Part shown: piece by piece, positions 31,348-41,042 of the stretch | Layout of the letters: every line of letters begins with the position of its first letter | Position numbering within the stretch: the first letter of the stretch is position 1 | Assembly (NCBI GenBank): GCA_039989475.1 | Contig: JBDXHU010000012.1 | Span: forward strand, 1 to 64,000 | From: JBDXHU01 sp039989475 | GTDB lineage: Bacteria > Pseudomonadota > Gammaproteobacteria > Pseudomonadales > Halieaceae | Length of the DNA stretch: 64,000 bases | Reading direction: 5' to 3' | The notes under the pieces: generated by a model | The model's input: the letters and a program-made list of their open reading frames with translations, nothing else | The model's database searches: none | What the model was told of the DNA's origin: nothing | Translations under genes and position numbers: made by a program

Positions 31348-34336
31348 CCTTTTTGAGCTGTCCGCCAGCGTGCTGGCTTACTTGCTGCTGCTATTCGGAG
31401 TCGCCTTCGTCGCCGATCGCGGCATGGTTCCCGCACGCATACTCAATCACCCGGCGGTTTACGTGCTGTCACTGGGCGTATTTGCCGGCGCACTTGCGGT
31501 TCATGGTGCTGCCGAGCTGGCGTTTCAATACGGTTACAGCTTCCTGCTTTACTACATCGGGGTCAGCTTGATGCTGATCCTGTCACCACTGCTGTTATTT
31601 CCGCTGATGCGTATCTGTCGCATCTACCAGCTCAGCTCCCTGGCCGATTTGCTGTCATTTCGCTTCCGCAGCCCCTGGATCGGCACACTGGTAACACTGA
31701 TGATGCTGGCCGCGATGATGCCCTTGCTGGCTCTGCAGATACAGGCGGTATCCGATGCGATGCACCTGCTCAGTGGTGATCGTGGCAATTTCGGTCACGG
31801 TGGTTCTGCCCATGGCATATTGCCTCCCCTGTTCTGCACCCTGATCGCCGCCTTCACTATCTATTTCGGTACCCGGCAACTTGACGCCCACCAGCGTCAT
31901 GAGGGATTGGTTGCTGCGATTGCGTTCGAGTCCCTGGTCAAGGCTGCCGCCATGTTCGCCATCGGCCTGTACGCTGTCTATTCCATATTCGGTGGCTTTG
32001 GCGCGCTGGAACAGTGGCTTACCCTGCATCCCCATGTACTGGAGCTGCTTGATTCACCACTGCGCCAGGATTCCGCCCATGCCCTGCTGCTAATATTTTT
32101 TGCCGGTGCCGTGGCCATGCCTCACATGTTCCATATGGTGTTCAGCGAGAATCCAGGCGGTATCGGCCTGCGCGCCGCCAGTTGGGGTGTTCCCGGCTAC
32201 CTGCTGGTAATCAGCCTGCCAATACTGCCCATTGTCTGGGCCAGCCTGAAGATCGAAAGTGACCTGCCGCAGATCTACAGCACCCTGGCGGTGGGACTGG
32301 ACGGCGGCTCCCGGCTCGTTGCGATAATGGCTTTCCTGGCAGGCATGTCCGCCGCCAGCGCAGTGATCATTGTCAGCACGCTGGCGCTGGCGGGCATGTG
32401 CCTGAAACACCTGCTTCTCCCGGTTCGACTGCTCCGGGGTAACGCCGGGCTGGACACAGGCCCTGGCATCTACACGCAGTTGAGCTGGCTGCGTGCGATA
32501 TTGATCGCCGCCATTATTCTCGCCGGTTATGGATTTTTCAGTTTGCTGGCAGGCAATCACTCACTGGTCGACCTGGGCCTGGCCGCCTTCATCGGCACAC
32601 TGCAGTTCCTGCCTGGCCTGCTGGCTACTGTGTACTGGCCTCGCGCCAACAAACTGGGGCTGACCTGTGGGCTGATTGCCGGTTTCCTGACCTGGTATTT
32701 CGCCCTGGTGCTACCCCTGCTGAGCAGTTTCGAGCCAGATTTCATCCGCTATATCTACCTGATCTGGTTCGACGATGTGGAGAGCGTCTGGAGTGCCGCT
32801 ACCATCAGCTCGCTGGGCATAAATATTTGTCTGTTCGTACTGGTGTCAATGCTTACCCGCACCAGTCGTGAAGAGACAATCAGTGCCGAGATATGCTGCA
32901 TGGATGATCTCAACCGGCCCATGCGTCAGTCCCTGGGCCTGGCAAACCCGGAGGAATTCAAACACAACCTGGCCAAGGCTCTCGGTGAGACAACCGCGAC
33001 GGTGGAAGTGGACCGCGCACTGGCTGACCTGCGACTGGAGGCGGATGAAAGTCGTCCCTATGCCCTGCGCCAATTGCGGGCCCGCATTGAGGCCAACCTA
33101 TCGGGCTTGCTTGGTCCGGCAATGGCCTACCAGATCATGCAGAGCTGCATTCCCTATCAATTGGATACACCGCTTGCCAGCGAGGATATCAGCCTGATCG
33201 AGCGACGCCTGGATAACGCGCAGATCAGCTTCACCGGGCTTGCTGCTGACCTTGATAACCTGCGCCGCTATCACAGGGAGACTCTCAGGGACCTGCCAAT
33301 TGGCGTGTTTTCCCTGGGTCGCGACGGCGAGGTATTGATGTGGAACCGCAACATGGAGGAAACAACGGGCGTTGCCGCGGAAGATGTCGTTGGCTCTTAC
33401 CTGGGCTCACTGCCCGAGCCCTGGGCGCAGCTGCTCGAAGAGTTCTGTGCCTTCGACAAGGATAGCGAACACAAGCTGCACCTGCCCGAACCAGACAGCC
33501 GCGGTCGCTGGATCAGCCTGCACAAAGCGGCTGTGGGCTCTTCATCGCGCATGTCTGAGGACCAGGTCATCGTCGTCGAAGACCTGACCGACTATGAAAC
33601 ACTCGAACAGGAACTGTTGCACTCCGAGCGACTCGCCTCCATTGGCCGCCTCGCCGCCGGAATCGCTCACGAAATCGGCAATCCCGTTACCGGTATTTCC
33701 TCCCTGGCCCAAAACCTGGAAGTTGAAGACGATATAGCCGCCGTACCCGAGGCGGCCAGCGACATTCTCAAGCAGACCGAACGTGTCTCCCGCATTATGC
33801 AGTCGCTGGTAAGCTTCTCTCACAGCGGCAGGGACATCGCCGATCCGGCCAGTCTGCACGCTGTAAACGTGGCTGATTGTGTCGACGAGGCCATCCACTT
33901 GTTGGAACTCGATCTCAGCGCCAGGCGCGTACTGTTCGACAATCGCTGTGACCGGGAACAACTGGTGCAGGCAGAGGGCCAGCGCTTGCTCCAGGTATTC
34001 ATTAATTTGCTCGGCAACGCCCGCGATGCCAGCCAGCGCGGCGACAGCATCGTTATTGCGGCGACCCAGAATGAAGGCCAGTTGGAAATCACAGTCACCG
34101 ACCAGGGCAGCGGCATTGCCGAGGAAATCCTGGGGCAGATTTTCGAGCCCTTCTTCACCACCAAGGATCCCGGAGCGGGCACTGGTCTGGGTTTGTCACT
34201 GGTCTATAGCATCCTCGAAAACCTGGGTGGCCGGATCAGCGTGCAAAGCTCTGTGGGCCAGCACAGCGGCACCCAATTCCGGGTCTCCCTGGCCAGCGCA
34301 CAATACAGTGAAGAGTACGGCGAGGAGTTTCAATAA
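31337..34336 (+). CDS. cbrA: CbrA-type sensor histidine kinase with solute:sodium symporter domain
   Basis: A 999-residue hybrid of a 13-helix SLC5/SSS-like transporter module (about residues 5-520), a linker, a PAS domain (about 650-760), and a histidine kinase. The phosphoacceptor is His778 in AAGIAHEIGNP; the ATPase lobe shows NLLGNARDAS, TDQGSGIAEEI and GAGTGLGLSLVYSI. This architecture and the pairing with an NtrC-type regulator upstream of pcnB identify CbrA, which with CbrB controls carbon/nitrogen balance and catabolite repression in Pseudomonas. It is translationally overlapped with the small upstream ORF. Confidence 0.93.
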   Translation: MTFSLFELSASVLAYLLLLFGVAFVADRGMVPARILNHPAVYVLSLGVFAGALAVHGAAELAFQYGYSFLLYYIGVSLMLILSPLLLFPLMRICRIYQLSSLADLLSFRFRSPWIGTLVTLMMLAAMMPLLALQIQAVSDAMHLLSGDRGNFGHGGSAHGILPPLFCTLIAAFTIYFGTRQLDAHQRHEGLVAAIAFESLVKAAAMFAIGLYAVYSIFGGFGALEQWLTLHPHVLELLDSPLRQDSAHALLLIFFAGAVAMPHMFHMVFSENPGGIGLRAASWGVPGYLLVISLPILPIVWASLKIESDLPQIYSTLAVGLDGGSRLVAIMAFLAGMSAASAVIIVSTLALAGMCLKHLLLPVRLLRGNAGLDTGPGIYTQLSWLRAILIAAIILAGYGFFSLLAGNHSLVDLGLAAFIGTLQFLPGLLATVYWPRANKLGLTCGLIAGFLTWYFALVLPLLSSFEPDFIRYIYLIWFDDVESVWSAATISSLGINICLFVLVSMLTRTSREETISAEICCMDDLNRPMRQSLGLANPEEFKHNLAKALGETTATVEVDRALADLRLEADESRPYALRQLRARIEANLSGLLGPAMAYQIMQSCIPYQLDTPLASEDISLIERRLDNAQISFTGLAADLDNLRRYHRETLRDLPIGVFSLGRDGEVLMWNRNMEETTGVAAEDVVGSYLGSLPEPWAQLLEEFCAFDKDSEHKLHLPEPDSRGRWISLHKAAVGSSSRMSEDQVIVVEDLTDYETLEQELLHSERLASIGRLAAGIAHEIGNPVTGISSLAQNLEVEDDIAAVPEAASDILKQTERVSRIMQSLVSFSHSGRDIADPASLHAVNVADCVDEAIHLLELDLSARRVLFDNRCDREQLVQAEGQRLLQVFINLLGNARDASQRGDSIVIAATQNEGQLEITVTDQGSGIAEEILGQIFEPFFTTKDPGAGTGLGLSLVYSILENLGGRISVQSSVGQHSGTQFRVSLASAQYSEEYGEEFQ

Positions 34337-34430
34337 CACCCAGGGATACTGGCAAATTGTGGGCATAACCGTTATTTTGGGTATTCATTACACATTTGCG
34401 GTAACACTTTGAGGTTGCCAGGTGGTGTCG

Positions 34431-35870
<1,440 letters not shown>

Positions 35871-35876
35871 GAATCC

Positions 35877-35927
35877 ACGTTACCTTTCCCATGGATAGTT
35901 ACATAATCCGGGGTAGAACGGTAACGT
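35877..35927. promoter_or_regulatory. Candidate CbrB upstream activating sites (unit 1)
   Basis: ACGTTACC (35877-35884) and GGTAACGT (35920-35927) are a perfect 8-bp inverted repeat, with an extra half-site AGTTACAT at 35897-35904. GTTAC-type half-sites are those described for CbrB in Pseudomonas. The group lies about 75-125 bp before the -24 element at 36002, a normal distance for an NtrC-type enhancer. A matching pair recurs before the second unit at 36255-36302. Confidence 0.65.
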
Positions 35928-36001
35928 AAGCTCACTTTCCGAGCTTATAAAGCAAGCTCTTATTTTAGTAACTCGTTGTTTTATATGACTTATATAGGTT
36001 C

Positions 36002-36017
36002 TGGCACGCCACGTGCA
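36002..36017 (+). promoter_or_regulatory. Sigma-54 promoter of small RNA unit 1
   Basis: TGGCACGCCACGTGCA has the invariant GG and GC separated by exactly 10 bases and matches the consensus TGGCAC-N5-TTGCA at all but one position (GTGCA). It lies downstream of cbrB, itself a sigma-54-dependent activator. The start of transcription would be near 36028. Confidence 0.8.
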
Positions 36018-36027
36018 CTATGTAGTC

Positions 36028-36116
36028 CGGCTTGAACAATAAAAATAAAAATCCTGCCGTAATAACAATAATGACTCTAACTATGGACCTGGATGGGGAA
36101 AACTTCGTTTTCCCCT
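36028..36116 (+). ncRNA. crcZ: Candidate CrcZ-like Hfq-binding small RNA, unit 1
   Basis: Starting about 12 bases after the -12 element, the sequence is A-rich and holds three exact AAYAAYAA motifs, the Hfq/Crc 'CA' motif: 36035-36042, 36061-36068 and 36064-36071. It ends in a GGGGAAAAC-TTC-GTTTTCCCC hairpin (36095-36115). There is no open reading frame. In Pseudomonas the gap between cbrB and pcnB holds crcZ, a CbrB/sigma-54-activated RNA that sequesters Hfq and relieves catabolite repression. Position, promoter type and motifs all agree here. The 3' end is uncertain, because the hairpin lacks a U-tract, and a single longer RNA through unit 2 (to about 36496) is possible. Confidence 0.7.
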
Positions 36117-36254
36117 TCGTTCCATCTGGCACTGGCAAATACGTGTAGCTGCCGGTGGTTGCTAGCGCTGACGAGTCAGCAAGTCAGTAAATTGTAGTGG
36201 CAGCACAGAGGGCTTGAGGGCTTGCGAAGCCCGCTGTAATGAGCCCGGAATTAC

Positions 36255-36302
36255 TGTTACCAAAGCCTACGTTGTCCGTGCGTGGAATAAGTATTGGTAA
36301 CA
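36255..36302. promoter_or_regulatory. Candidate CbrB upstream activating sites (unit 2)
   Basis: TGTTACCAA (36255-36263) and TTGGTAACA (36294-36302) form a 9-bp perfect inverted repeat. The half-sites and their spacing (39 bp offset) closely match the pair in front of unit 1 (43 bp offset). It lies about 90 bp before a sigma-54-like element at 36389. Confidence 0.6.
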
Positions 36303-36388
36303 ATTGGCTGAGATAAACTGCAGCCATAGCAATGAACCGTATATACGGAACGGTTTTTATAAGCAGTAGATTTAACAGGGTTTTGGGA

Positions 36389-36405
36389 AGGCATGGATGT
36401 GCTTT
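36389..36405 (+). promoter_or_regulatory. Degenerate sigma-54-like element before unit 2
   Basis: AGGCATGGATGTGCTTT carries GGCATG and TGCTTT, as expected for the -24/-12 elements, but GG and GC are 9 instead of 10 bases apart. Sigma-54 promoters rarely tolerate this, so activity is doubtful. The element is placed by analogy with unit 1. Confidence 0.35.
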
Positions 36406-36412
36406 TCAATAG

Positions 36413-36496
36413 CGCATAAGAATAACAATCGACAGAGAAATAAAAATAAGACTCCGTAGTGAGACCTGGATGGGGAAAACCTGGTTTTCCCCATCA
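36413..36496 (+). ncRNA. Candidate second CrcZ/CrcY-like small RNA unit
   Basis: The segment repeats the plan of unit 1: an A-rich tract with one exact AAYAAYAA motif (36421-36428) and near matches up to 36449, then the shared run ACCTGGATGGGGAAAAC (36464-36480) and a GATGGGGAAAAC-CTG-GTTTTCCCCATC hairpin (36469-36495). The duplication with unit 1 suggests a tandem small RNA, as Pseudomonas putida has two (CrcZ, CrcY). Its own promoter is imperfect, so it may instead be the 3' part of one long transcript. It ends about 70 bp before pcnB. Confidence 0.55.
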
Positions 36497-36563
36497 CCAT
36501 TCTCCTCCCAGCCCAGCCTTGTGATAGACTGCGCGCCTCTGTGCAGGAGCTTATTCGCAACCC

Positions 36564-37910
36564 ATGACCTCAGTTAACCAGGCCGCCACCCGAATTCCCC
36601 GGGACGGGCACCCTGTTTCCCGCAAAAATATCAGCGATAGCGCCCTCAAAGTGATGTCCCGGCTACGTAGCCAGGGCTTCCAGGCGTTCCTGGTCGGCGG
36701 CGCCGTCCGCGACTTGTTGCTGGGCGGCCACCCCAAGGATTTTGATGTCGCCACCGATGCCACGCCGGAAGAAGTACACGACTTGTTCCGTAATTCGCGG
36801 GTTATCGGACGCCGCTTCCGCATCGTTCATGTTCGTTTTGGCCGCGAGATTATCGAGGTAACGACATTTCGAGGACACCATGGTGCCGACGGATCTGAGG
36901 ATGAAGATTCTGCCGGACAGGACAAGCAGCGTGAGCAAAAAGCCGCCCGCAATCACTCGCATCAATCAGACTCCGGCATGCTGCTGCGAGACAACGTCTT
37001 TGGCAGCCTTGAAGAGGACGCGGCGCGTCGTGATTTCACCGTAAACGCTCTCTACTACTGTAGCGACGATTTTTGCGTTTATGACTATGTTGACGGCCTG
37101 CGCGATCTTGAACACAAGGAAATTCGCATTATTGGCGACGCCGAGCAGCGCTACCGTGAAGACCCGGTCAGAATGCTGCGTGCGGTGCGTTTCGCCGCCA
37201 AGCTCGATTTCAATATTGCGGAGAGCACCAGCGAGCCGATCCCCGATCTCGCCTATATGCTCGAGGCCGTACCGGCCGCTCGCTTGTTCGATGAAATACT
37301 CAAGTTGTTCATGGCGGGTCAGGCACTGAGAACCTTTACCCTGTTACGCGAGTACGAGCTTCTTGAACACCTGTTCCCGGCGACAGCCAGTGAGCTGGAG
37401 GTATCCTCGCGGGCACTGTTGTTAATTGAGGCCGCCATGCGCTCGACTGACAATCGCATTGCCATCGACAAGCCGGTAACTCCCGCATTCATCCTGGCGG
37501 CCCTGTTGTGGTCTCCGGTCATCGAATTGAAGAAGGACCTCGAAGACAACGGCATGGCGCCCAACCAGGCGCTGGAAGAGGCAGCCCAGTCCATGATCTC
37601 CGAGCAGTTGCATCATATTGCCATCCCGCGTCGCTTTACGGCGCCGATGCGAGAGATCTGGGATTTCCAGCTACGCCTGCAAAAACGACGCGGCAAGAAG
37701 TCAGTGGAACTGCTAAAACATCGGCGTTTCCGTGCCGCCTACGACTTCCTGCTACTGCGGGAAGAGGCCGGTGAGGACCTGGAGGGCCTGGGTAAGTACT
37801 GGACCGAACTACAAGAAAAGAATCCTGACGTGGTGGTGGAAACCGGCCCCAGCGAGTACGACAAGCCCCGCCCCAAACGTCGTCGGCGGCGCCGTAAAAA
37901 ACCGCAATGA
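36564..37910 (+). CDS. pcnB: Poly(A) polymerase I
   Basis: A 448-residue class II nucleotidyltransferase that adds A-tails to RNA and hastens decay. The core motif FLVGGAVRDLLLGGHPKDFDVATDATPEE contains the catalytic aspartates (DFD), RFRIVHVRFGREIIEVTTFRG follows, then RRDFTVNALYY and REDPVRMLRAVRFAAKL. The tail is strongly basic (RRRRRRKK), as usual for PcnB. It stands downstream of cbrAB as in Pseudomonas, and folK overlaps its stop by 4 bp. The nearest ribosome-binding sequence (AGGAG at 36543) is farther than normal from the ATG. Confidence 0.96.
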   Translation: MTSVNQAATRIPRDGHPVSRKNISDSALKVMSRLRSQGFQAFLVGGAVRDLLLGGHPKDFDVATDATPEEVHDLFRNSRVIGRRFRIVHVRFGREIIEVTTFRGHHGADGSEDEDSAGQDKQREQKAARNHSHQSDSGMLLRDNVFGSLEEDAARRDFTVNALYYCSDDFCVYDYVDGLRDLEHKEIRIIGDAEQRYREDPVRMLRAVRFAAKLDFNIAESTSEPIPDLAYMLEAVPAARLFDEILKLFMAGQALRTFTLLREYELLEHLFPATASELEVSSRALLLIEAAMRSTDNRIAIDKPVTPAFILAALLWSPVIELKKDLEDNGMAPNQALEEAAQSMISEQLHHIAIPRRFTAPMREIWDFQLRLQKRRGKKSVELLKHRRFRAAYDFLLLREEAGEDLEGLGKYWTELQEKNPDVVVETGPSEYDKPRPKRRRRRRKKPQ

Positions 37911-38407
37911 CCGCGGCCTACATCGCCCTGGGCAGCAATCTGGGCACCCCCGAAGCGCAACTGAAAACCGCATTGCAGGCACTGGAGCAACTGCCGCAGA
38001 GTCGACTTGTCTCCAGCTCTCCCTGGTATGTGAGCAAAGCCATCGGTCCCGGAACACAGCCCGATTATCTCAACGCCGTTGCCCTGCTGGACACCGACCT
38101 GTCGCCCCTGGCACTGCTGACCGCCCTGCAACAAATAGAACAGCAACAGGGCCGCGAGCGCGGCGAGCGCTGGGCGGCGCGAACCCTGGACCTGGACATC
38201 CTCCTGTACGGCAATGAGGAAGTCGCCAGCCCGGAGCTGCGTATCCCACACCCGGCGCTGGAGCAACGCAATTTCGTACTCTACCCACTTTTTGACCTGG
38301 CACCGGACTTGACCCTTCCCTGTGGCACCCCGATTGAGTCATTATTGGCAGGCTGCTCGACTGAGGGCTTGCACGCATTCGGAGAAACACGTGACCCAGG
38401 ACTGTAA
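37907..38407 (+). CDS. folK: 6-hydroxymethyl-7,8-dihydropterin pyrophosphokinase
   Basis: A 166-residue HPPK of the folate pathway. AYIALGSNLGTPEAQL begins the fold, SPWYVSKAIG and PDYLNAVALLDT are in the substrate loops, and the signature RGERWAARTLDLDILLYG carries the Mg-binding aspartates. It transfers pyrophosphate from ATP to the pterin. The ATG overlaps the pcnB stop (ATGA) and the next gene begins inside its 3' end, so pcnB-folK-dNK are translationally linked. Confidence 0.96.
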   Translation: MTAAYIALGSNLGTPEAQLKTALQALEQLPQSRLVSSSPWYVSKAIGPGTQPDYLNAVALLDTDLSPLALLTALQQIEQQQGRERGERWAARTLDLDILLYGNEEVASPELRIPHPALEQRNFVLYPLFDLAPDLTLPCGTPIESLLAGCSTEGLHAFGETRDPGL

Positions 38408-39074
38408 ATTGCCCGGTGTCGACCTGAAAGGACGCACGCCTCCCGCCTTCATCGCCGTGGAGGGGCCTATCGGAGTGGGCAAGACCACGCTCGCCAAACG
38501 GCTGGCTGACACCTTCAATTACCAGGCTTTGCTGGAGCGCGCAGAGGACAATCCGTTTCTCGAACGCTTTTACCAGAACCGCAAGCAGGCCGCGCTATCC
38601 ACCCAGCTGTTTTTCCTGTTCCAGCGCGCCCAGCAGATCCAGGACATGCGCCAGAGCGACATCTTTGAACCGGTGCGAGTGGCTGATTTCCTGATCGAGA
38701 AAGACCCCTTATTCGCCCGCATCAACCTCGACAGTGATGAGTACCAGTTGTACGAGAAAGTATTTCGTCAACTGACTATCGACGCACCCAGGCCAGACCT
38801 TGTCATTTATCTGCAGGCGTCGACTGATGTGCTGTTATCGCGTATCGAATCCCGCGGGGTAGGCTTTGAACAACGCATCTCCAGGGACTATCTGGAGATG
38901 CTTAACGAAGTGTACAGTGAATTTTTTCTGTATTACGATGGCGCTCCGCTACTGATAGTGAACGCCAGCGAGATCGACCTGGTCAGCAACGACAAGGACT
39001 ATGAGCACCTGGTTGATTACCTGCTCGATATTCGCAACGGCCGCCACTACTTTAATCCAACATTTTTCGGATAG
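38391..39074 (+). CDS. Deoxynucleoside kinase (dAK/dGK-like)
   Basis: A protein of about 227 residues of the deoxynucleoside kinase family. The P-loop is VEGPIGVGKTTLAKRL (about residues 21-36), followed by ERAEDNPFLERFYQNRKQAALSTQLFFLFQRAQQI (base- and sugar-binding region), PDLVIYLQASTDVLLSRI, and the lid arginines in ESRGVGFEQRISRDYL. It salvages deoxynucleosides, but base preference cannot be told from sequence. The GTG at 38391 has GGAG 6 bases upstream and overlaps folK by 17 bp. It is inserted between folK and panB. Confidence 0.85.
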   Translation: MTQDCKLPGVDLKGRTPPAFIAVEGPIGVGKTTLAKRLADTFNYQALLERAEDNPFLERFYQNRKQAALSTQLFFLFQRAQQIQDMRQSDIFEPVRVADFLIEKDPLFARINLDSDEYQLYEKVFRQLTIDAPRPDLVIYLQASTDVLLSRIESRGVGFEQRISRDYLEMLNEVYSEFFLYYDGAPLLIVNASEIDLVSNDKDYEHLVDYLLDIRNGRHYFNPTFFG

Positions 39075-39082
39075 GCAGCGCC

Positions 39083-39874
39083 ATGGCCATGGTCACCGTT
39101 AATACCCTGCAGGCCCTGAAGGAGAAAGGTGAGAAATTCGTATGCATAACTGCCTACGATGCCACTTTCGCGCGACTCATTTCTGAAGCCGGTGCTGAAA
39201 CCATGCTGGTGGGGGACTCCCTCGGTATGGTTCTGCAAGGGCACGACAGCACGCTGCCTGTCACCATTGAAGACATGGCTTATCACACAGCCTGTGTCGC
39301 CAGGGGTAACCGCGAGTCAATGGTTATCGGCGATCTGCCCTTCATGTCCTACTCCACCCCGGAACAAACCCTGGCAAGCGCAACAAGCCTGATGCAGTCG
39401 GGTGCACACATGGTGAAGATGGAGGGCGGCACCTGGCTCAGCGAGAGCATCCAACAACTGGTGCAACGCGGTATACCGGTGTGTGCGCATCTCGGCCTGA
39501 CACCACAATCCGTCAACCTGCTTGGCGGCTTTCGGGTCCAGGGACGCACACCCAAGGGCGCCAAGAACATTCTCGCCGATGCGGTGGAGATACAGGACGC
39601 CGGTGCCTCGCTGCTGGTGCTGGAATGTGTCCCATCGGAACTGGCGGCAGATATCAGCGAGAAACTGCAAATCCCCGTCATCGGAATCGGTGCGGGCCCC
39701 GGCACCGATGCACAGGTGCTGGTGATGCACGACATGCTCGGCCTCAGCGAGCACAGCGCGCGCTTTGTTGAGAACTTCATGAGTGGGCGGGCCAGCATCC
39801 AGGATGCCCTGCGGGCGTTTGTCGAGGCCGTCAAGGCGGGCGAATATCCGGGGCCGGAGCACAGCTACGAGTAG
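39083..39874 (+). CDS. panB: 3-methyl-2-oxobutanoate hydroxymethyltransferase
   Basis: A 263-residue enzyme that makes ketopantoate from ketoisovalerate and methylene-THF. The signature ITAYDATFARLISEAG, MLVGDSLGMVLQGHDSTLPVT (metal Asp) and VKMEGG (metal Glu) are intact, as is VIGIGAGPGTDAQVLVMHDMLG near the C-terminus. It follows the kinase by 8 bp and precedes panC, so the region encodes two consecutive pantothenate steps. Confidence 0.97.
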   Translation: MAMVTVNTLQALKEKGEKFVCITAYDATFARLISEAGAETMLVGDSLGMVLQGHDSTLPVTIEDMAYHTACVARGNRESMVIGDLPFMSYSTPEQTLASATSLMQSGAHMVKMEGGTWLSESIQQLVQRGIPVCAHLGLTPQSVNLLGGFRVQGRTPKGAKNILADAVEIQDAGASLLVLECVPSELAADISEKLQIPVIGIGAGPGTDAQVLVMHDMLGLSEHSARFVENFMSGRASIQDALRAFVEAVKAGEYPGPEHSYE

Positions 39875-40145
39875 CCTGCGTCTGCCATGGCCTGCCGACA
39901 ATGCTCTTCCGGGTTAGTTAGCGCTAACTTGGGTTCTTTTGGTAACATTCCTTCTAAACAAGCATAAGAATGCTTCTTTTGGTAACAAAAAAGCATGAAT
40001 GTTTGATGAAATTCCGTTGCCCCCTACCTGCCCATACGGCATACTGCGCCAGCCTGAAGCGGTAAAATTACCAAAACAGGCGAGTTTGACGCGGTTTTTA
40101 CCTATACGAAGCGCAGCGCCCAAAAGGGCTGCCAAGAGGGTTGAT
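39875..40145. promoter_or_regulatory. panB-panC spacer with palindrome and TTTTGGTAAC repeats
   Basis: The 271-bp gap has no convincing gene. It holds a perfect 14-bp palindrome AGTTAGCGCTAACT at 39916-39929, two copies of TTCTTTTGGTAAC 40 bp apart (39934-39946 and 39974-39986), and a related inverted element TTACCAAAA at 40068-40076. GGTAAC matches the half-site seen before the small RNA units, so a regulator shared with cbrB targets is possible but unproven. It probably contains the panC promoter. Confidence 0.45.
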
Positions 40146-41030
40146 ATGCGGACATACACCAGCAACGACCAATTACAGCAAGCCCTGCGCAAAGAGCGCC
40201 AGAAGGGTCGCTCTATTGCATTTGTACCGACTATGGGCAACTTGCATGAAGGGCACCTGGACCTGGTACGCAAGGCCCGGAAGTTGTGCGATGTCGTGGT
40301 GGTCAGTATTTTCGTCAACCCCCTGCAATTCGGCCCCAACGAAGACCTGGAGTCCTATCCTCGTACGCTGATGGCGGACAAGGAAAAGCTGTTCTCCGAG
40401 GGCGTGCAGGTTCTCTACGCACCGACCGCCGGCGAAATATACCCGGAAGGACTGGAACAGCAATCCGCTGTTGCCGTGCCGGAGCTGTCAGAAACCCTCT
40501 GTGGCGCCAGTCGCCCCGGCCACTTTGACGGCGTCACCACCGTGGTGACCAAGCTGTTCAATATCGTGCAGCCCGACATCGCTGTGTTTGGCGAGAAAGA
40601 TTTTCAGCAACTGTCCATCATCCGCAAGATGGTCCGCGACTTGTGCATGCCTATAGAGATTGTCGCCGTTGCCACTGCACGCGCCGAAGATGGGTTGGCA
40701 CTCAGCTCTCGCAATGGCTACCTGACCCCGGAACAACGCCGTCAGGCGCCAATACTGAACAAAACGCTGATGGAGTGTCGCCAGGCTATCGCCTGCGGCT
40801 TCGATAACTTCCTGGAGCTGGAAGCCCACGCCAAGCTCACACTGATACAGGCGGGCTTTGAACCGGAATATTTCGAGATTCGCGATGCTCGTACCCTCGC
40901 GGACGTCACCGAAAACACCGAGGAAATTGCCATCCTGGCGGCGGCCAAACTGGGCACGCCGCGCCTGATCGATAACGTCAGGCTCAATCTTAACCCGGTG
41001 TCCGACTGGGGCATGCTGGTCTCCCGCTAG
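40146..41030 (+). CDS. panC: Pantoate--beta-alanine ligase
   Basis: A 294-residue pantothenate synthetase. VPTMGNLHEGHLDLV holds the class I-like HxGH motif (HEGH, residues 34-37), SIFVNPLQFGPNEDLESYPRT the pantoate loop, GASRPGHFDGVTTVVTKLFNIVQPD and FGEKDFQQL the central part, and LSSRNGYL the KMSK-like region. It condenses pantoate and beta-alanine with ATP. The ATG at 40146 with GAGGG upstream fits the family start; a longer frame from 39999 is not supported. Confidence 0.97.
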   Translation: MRTYTSNDQLQQALRKERQKGRSIAFVPTMGNLHEGHLDLVRKARKLCDVVVVSIFVNPLQFGPNEDLESYPRTLMADKEKLFSEGVQVLYAPTAGEIYPEGLEQQSAVAVPELSETLCGASRPGHFDGVTTVVTKLFNIVQPDIAVFGEKDFQQLSIIRKMVRDLCMPIEIVAVATARAEDGLALSSRNGYLTPEQRRQAPILNKTLMECRQAIACGFDNFLELEAHAKLTLIQAGFEPEYFEIRDARTLADVTENTEEIAILAAAKLGTPRLIDNVRLNLNPVSDWGMLVSR

Positions 41031-41042
41031 AACCCCCCCCAA

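Noticed and set aside
35941..35965. Terminator for cbrB (GAGCTT/AAGCTC with TTATTTTA)
   Set aside because: The stem is only 6 bp with an alternative overlapping pairing (TAAGCTC/GAGCTTA); too weak to claim, though it lies between the enhancer-like sites and the sigma-54 promoter.
39914..40339. 141-codon minus-strand ORF over the panC start
   Set aside because: Antisense to panC, no family features; codon pattern is that of the panC complement.
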